Source: Methanosarcinales archaeon
GTDB taxonomy: Archaea; Halobacteriota; Syntropharchaeia; Alkanophagales; Methanospirareceae
Length of the DNA stretch: 7,999 nucleotides
Direction of reading: 5' to 3'
Assembly (NCBI GenBank): GCA_025464425.1
Contig: JAODGV010000095.1
Span: forward strand, 1-7,999
Positions within the stretch are counted from its first letter, which is position 1. Every line of letters starts with the position of its first letter. Shown piece by piece: positions 6,725 to 7,999 of this stretch. A model generated the notes under the pieces. It was not told the origin of the DNA. It was given only the letters and a program-made list of their open reading frames with translations, and searched no databases. A program made the translations under genes and the position numbers.

Positions 6725-7867
6725 TCAATGTCTACGCATGTTCAGGAATCCACCCACCAGTGCCGCAATCACTATGGGATAGAATACAGCCATGATGCCA
6801 AAAGCATCGCTCACCACACCAAGAATTATCCTCGAGGTGGACCCGAAGCCAAAGCCGGCGAACATCAGAACTCCAAAAGCCATTCCAAGCTGTGATGGTT
6901 CTATCTCCCTACTTATGGTACTCAGTATGGCGGGCAGTACAGCCGGAAATACCATTCCCGCAATAGCAAATGTCAGGATGCACCAGAACGGCGGCAGCAA
7001 TGGTGCTACGAAGAATAGCGGTGCAATACTGAAGAACCCCACCGCCATTACGTTCCGTTCATCCACTATGTCAGAGAAATGCCCACCGATAAATTTACCT
7101 ATTGCTCCACCACCCGTGAATACACACGCCAGAATAACTGCGAACTGAGGCGCTACTCCTTTAGCCTCGTTAAGGAATATGGGAATGAACGTTAAAGCAC
7201 CACCTATTACAAAACCAAATAGACTCTCTATCAGGTATATCCGCATTACTCTTTCATTCCTCAATGATTGTAATATGAACAGCCTGAATGATGGCGGGTC
7301 ACCGTTCGTATCGCTCAACCGTGAGTTCATCAGCATGAGAGTGATAAAGATCGCGGGAAAGACCCAGAATAGATATGCGAACCGCCAGTTGAAGTAATAG
7401 CTGATGATACCCGCGACAAGAGGTGCTGCTGCAAGTCCGGTACTGCCACCCACTTCATGCAGCCCAAATGCACTGCCTCGTCTGGCATGGAACGATCTGG
7501 AGATATAAGATAGTGCAGATGGGTGATACATGCTGAGTGAGAAGCCCATGCAGATGAAGACAATGGTAAGAACGAGGAACTCGTGCGAGATGAAGAGCAT
7601 CAAGGTGAATATGGTGGTGCCGAAGAAACCGTAACATATCAGGTTCAGAGGGTGGTATCTGTCAGATAGGAAGCCTGCGATGATACTCCCAGTGCCCGTA
7701 GCCAGTGCGAAAGCAAAGGAAAGCAGACCCACGCAGGTGTTATTCAGATGGAATTCCACTTTTACAAGCGGCGATAGCGCCGGCAGTGTCGTAGCAAGGA
7801 TATGCATAAGGGCATGTAAAAGTGTCAGGGCGAGCACCGACTGCTTACTGGTTTCTCTCACTATCAT
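6725..7867 (-). CDS. major facilitator superfamily transporter, 12 TM segments
   Basis: Inner-membrane secondary transporter, 380 residues, hydrophobic throughout, consistent with two six-helix halves joined by a polar loop at about 181-208. Motif A, GFLSDRYHP (65-73), sits between TM2 and TM3, and a degenerate copy, GGHFSDIVDER (261-271), occupies the same place in the second half, as expected for MFS. MYHPSALSYISRSF (113-126) and GLHEVGGSTG (135-144) recall the HP-containing TM4 region of fosmidomycin-resistance-type (Fsr) MFS proteins, but no substrate can be assigned. The chosen start is the ATG at 7867, which places a short polar N-terminus before TM1. It is transcribed away from the purH-like gene and towards lonB; a T-tract and a TATA box separate it from lonB, so shared regulation is unlikely. 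Confidence 0.9.
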   Translation of the reverse strand: MIVRETSKQSVLALTLLHALMHILATTLPALSPLVKVEFHLNNTCVGLLSFAFALATGTGSIIAGFLSDRYHPLNLICYGFFGTTIFTLMLFISHEFLVLTIVFICMGFSLSMYHPSALSYISRSFHARRGSAFGLHEVGGSTGLAAAPLVAGIISYYFNWRFAYLFWVFPAIFITLMLMNSRLSDTNGDPPSFRLFILQSLRNERVMRIYLIESLFGFVIGGALTFIPIFLNEAKGVAPQFAVILACVFTGGGAIGKFIGGHFSDIVDERNVMAVGFFSIAPLFFVAPLLPPFWCILTFAIAGMVFPAVLPAILSTISREIEPSQLGMAFGVLMFAGFGFGSTSRIILGVVSDAFGIMAVFYPIVIAALVGGFLNMRRH

Positions 7868-7880
7868 CCATTCTATTCCA

Positions 7881-7888
7881 TTTATCTA
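7881..7888 (+). promoter_or_regulatory. possible TATA box for the purH-like gene
   Basis: TTTATCTA is centred about 50 bases before the ATG at 7935. Initiation about 27 bases on would give a leader of some 24 bases carrying the purine-rich ribosome site. It overlaps the expected initiation region of the divergent MFS gene. A weak match and a tentative call. Confidence 0.3.
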
Positions 7889-7900
7889 TTCCGGTAATCG

Positions 7901-7908
7901 TAATAAAA
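7901..7908 (-). promoter_or_regulatory. possible TATA box for the MFS gene
   Basis: Minus-strand TTTTATTA is centred about 37 bases before the MFS start at 7867, implying a leader of about 10 bases. It lies in the 67-base divergent gap, so it and the purH-side promoter would sit back to back and could interfere with each other. Confidence 0.35.
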
Positions 7909-7912
7909 GAAG

Positions 7913-7928
7913 AAAGGGGAAAGGGGAG
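7913..7928 (+). promoter_or_regulatory. duplicated purine-rich ribosome binding region
   Basis: Two tandem AAAGGGG units (7913-7919 and 7920-7926) are followed by AG. GGGGAG (7923-7928), 6 bases before the ATG at 7935, is the copy at proper Shine-Dalgarno spacing. It supports the start of the partial gene at the right edge. Confidence 0.55.
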
Positions 7929-7934
7929 AATCAT

Positions 7935-7999
7935 ATGAAAGCACTGTTAAGCGTTTTGAACAAGGCGGGTATAGTAGAGCTGGCTAAACGCATGACTGA
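7935..7999 (+). CDS. purH: PurH-like IMP cyclohydrolase, N-terminal fragment (cut by window edge)
   Basis: Only 21 full codons are present: MKALLSVLNKAGIVELAKRM and then T. They match the opening of the PurH IMP-cyclohydrolase (MGS-like) domain, whose first strand and helix usually read like ALISVSDKTGIVEFA. IMP cyclohydrolase closes FAICAR to IMP in the last step of purine synthesis. In some archaea this domain stands alone, without the AICAR transformylase part; the window ends too early to tell. It differs from the common pattern at SD to LN and KT to KA. Start ATG, SD-like GGGGAG and an open frame to the edge all agree. Assignment rests on a short match, so the symbol is provisional. Confidence 0.6.
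   Translation, partial: MKALLSVLNKAGIVELAKRMT

Noticed and set aside
6792..7148. Plus-strand open frame of 118 codons opposite the MFS gene
   Set aside because: It mirrors a hydrophobic 12-TM coding sequence on the other strand and shows no domain or start signal.
4718..7867. MFS gene and lonB as one operon
   Set aside because: A T6 tract and a TATA-like box lie in the 69-base gap, and the genes have no evident shared function; readthrough is possible but not indicated.

Overview
The window looks archaeal, most likely from a euryarchaeote. Five things point this way. A tRNA 3' end has no encoded CCA. The prolyl-tRNA synthetase is of the archaeal/eukaryal type, ending in a Cys4 domain and a terminal Arg-Thr-Tyr. 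The Lon protease is membrane-anchored (archaeal LonB) rather than the soluble bacterial form. FtsY is short and lacks a long acidic N-terminal domain. TATA-like boxes sit at archaeal distances from several starts. Heavy ATA isoleucine use and moderate GC would fit methanogen- or ANME-like euryarchaea, but the lineage is a guess.

Layout of the plus-strand half (1-4723): the last 27 bases of a tRNA; proS, whose ATG lies only 3 bases after the tRNA; a two-SIS-domain protein with its own TATA-like box and apparently a leaderless start; ftsY, the SRP receptor GTPase; and, 19 bases later, an unrecognised 357-residue protein that looks like tandem winged helices plus a mixed alpha/beta C-terminus. 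Layout of the minus-strand half (7867-4718): an MFS transporter followed by lonB. The unknown gene and lonB converge and overlap by 6 bp at their stop codons. At the right edge, divergent from the MFS gene, is the 5' end of a gene resembling the IMP-cyclohydrolase domain of PurH.

The genes are mostly housekeeping: translation (tRNA, ProRS), membrane targeting (FtsY) and membrane proteolysis (LonB). FtsY and LonB both act on membrane proteins, but here they are convergent and not in one operon. There are no mobile elements, CRISPR arrays or defence genes, and I see no clear new system. The points most worth a second look are the tRNA-proS junction (processing of the tRNA would leave a nearly leaderless proS message), the double-SIS protein, the unknown ftsY partner, and an inverted repeat directly upstream of ftsY. 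No gene-free stretch exceeds 70 bases.
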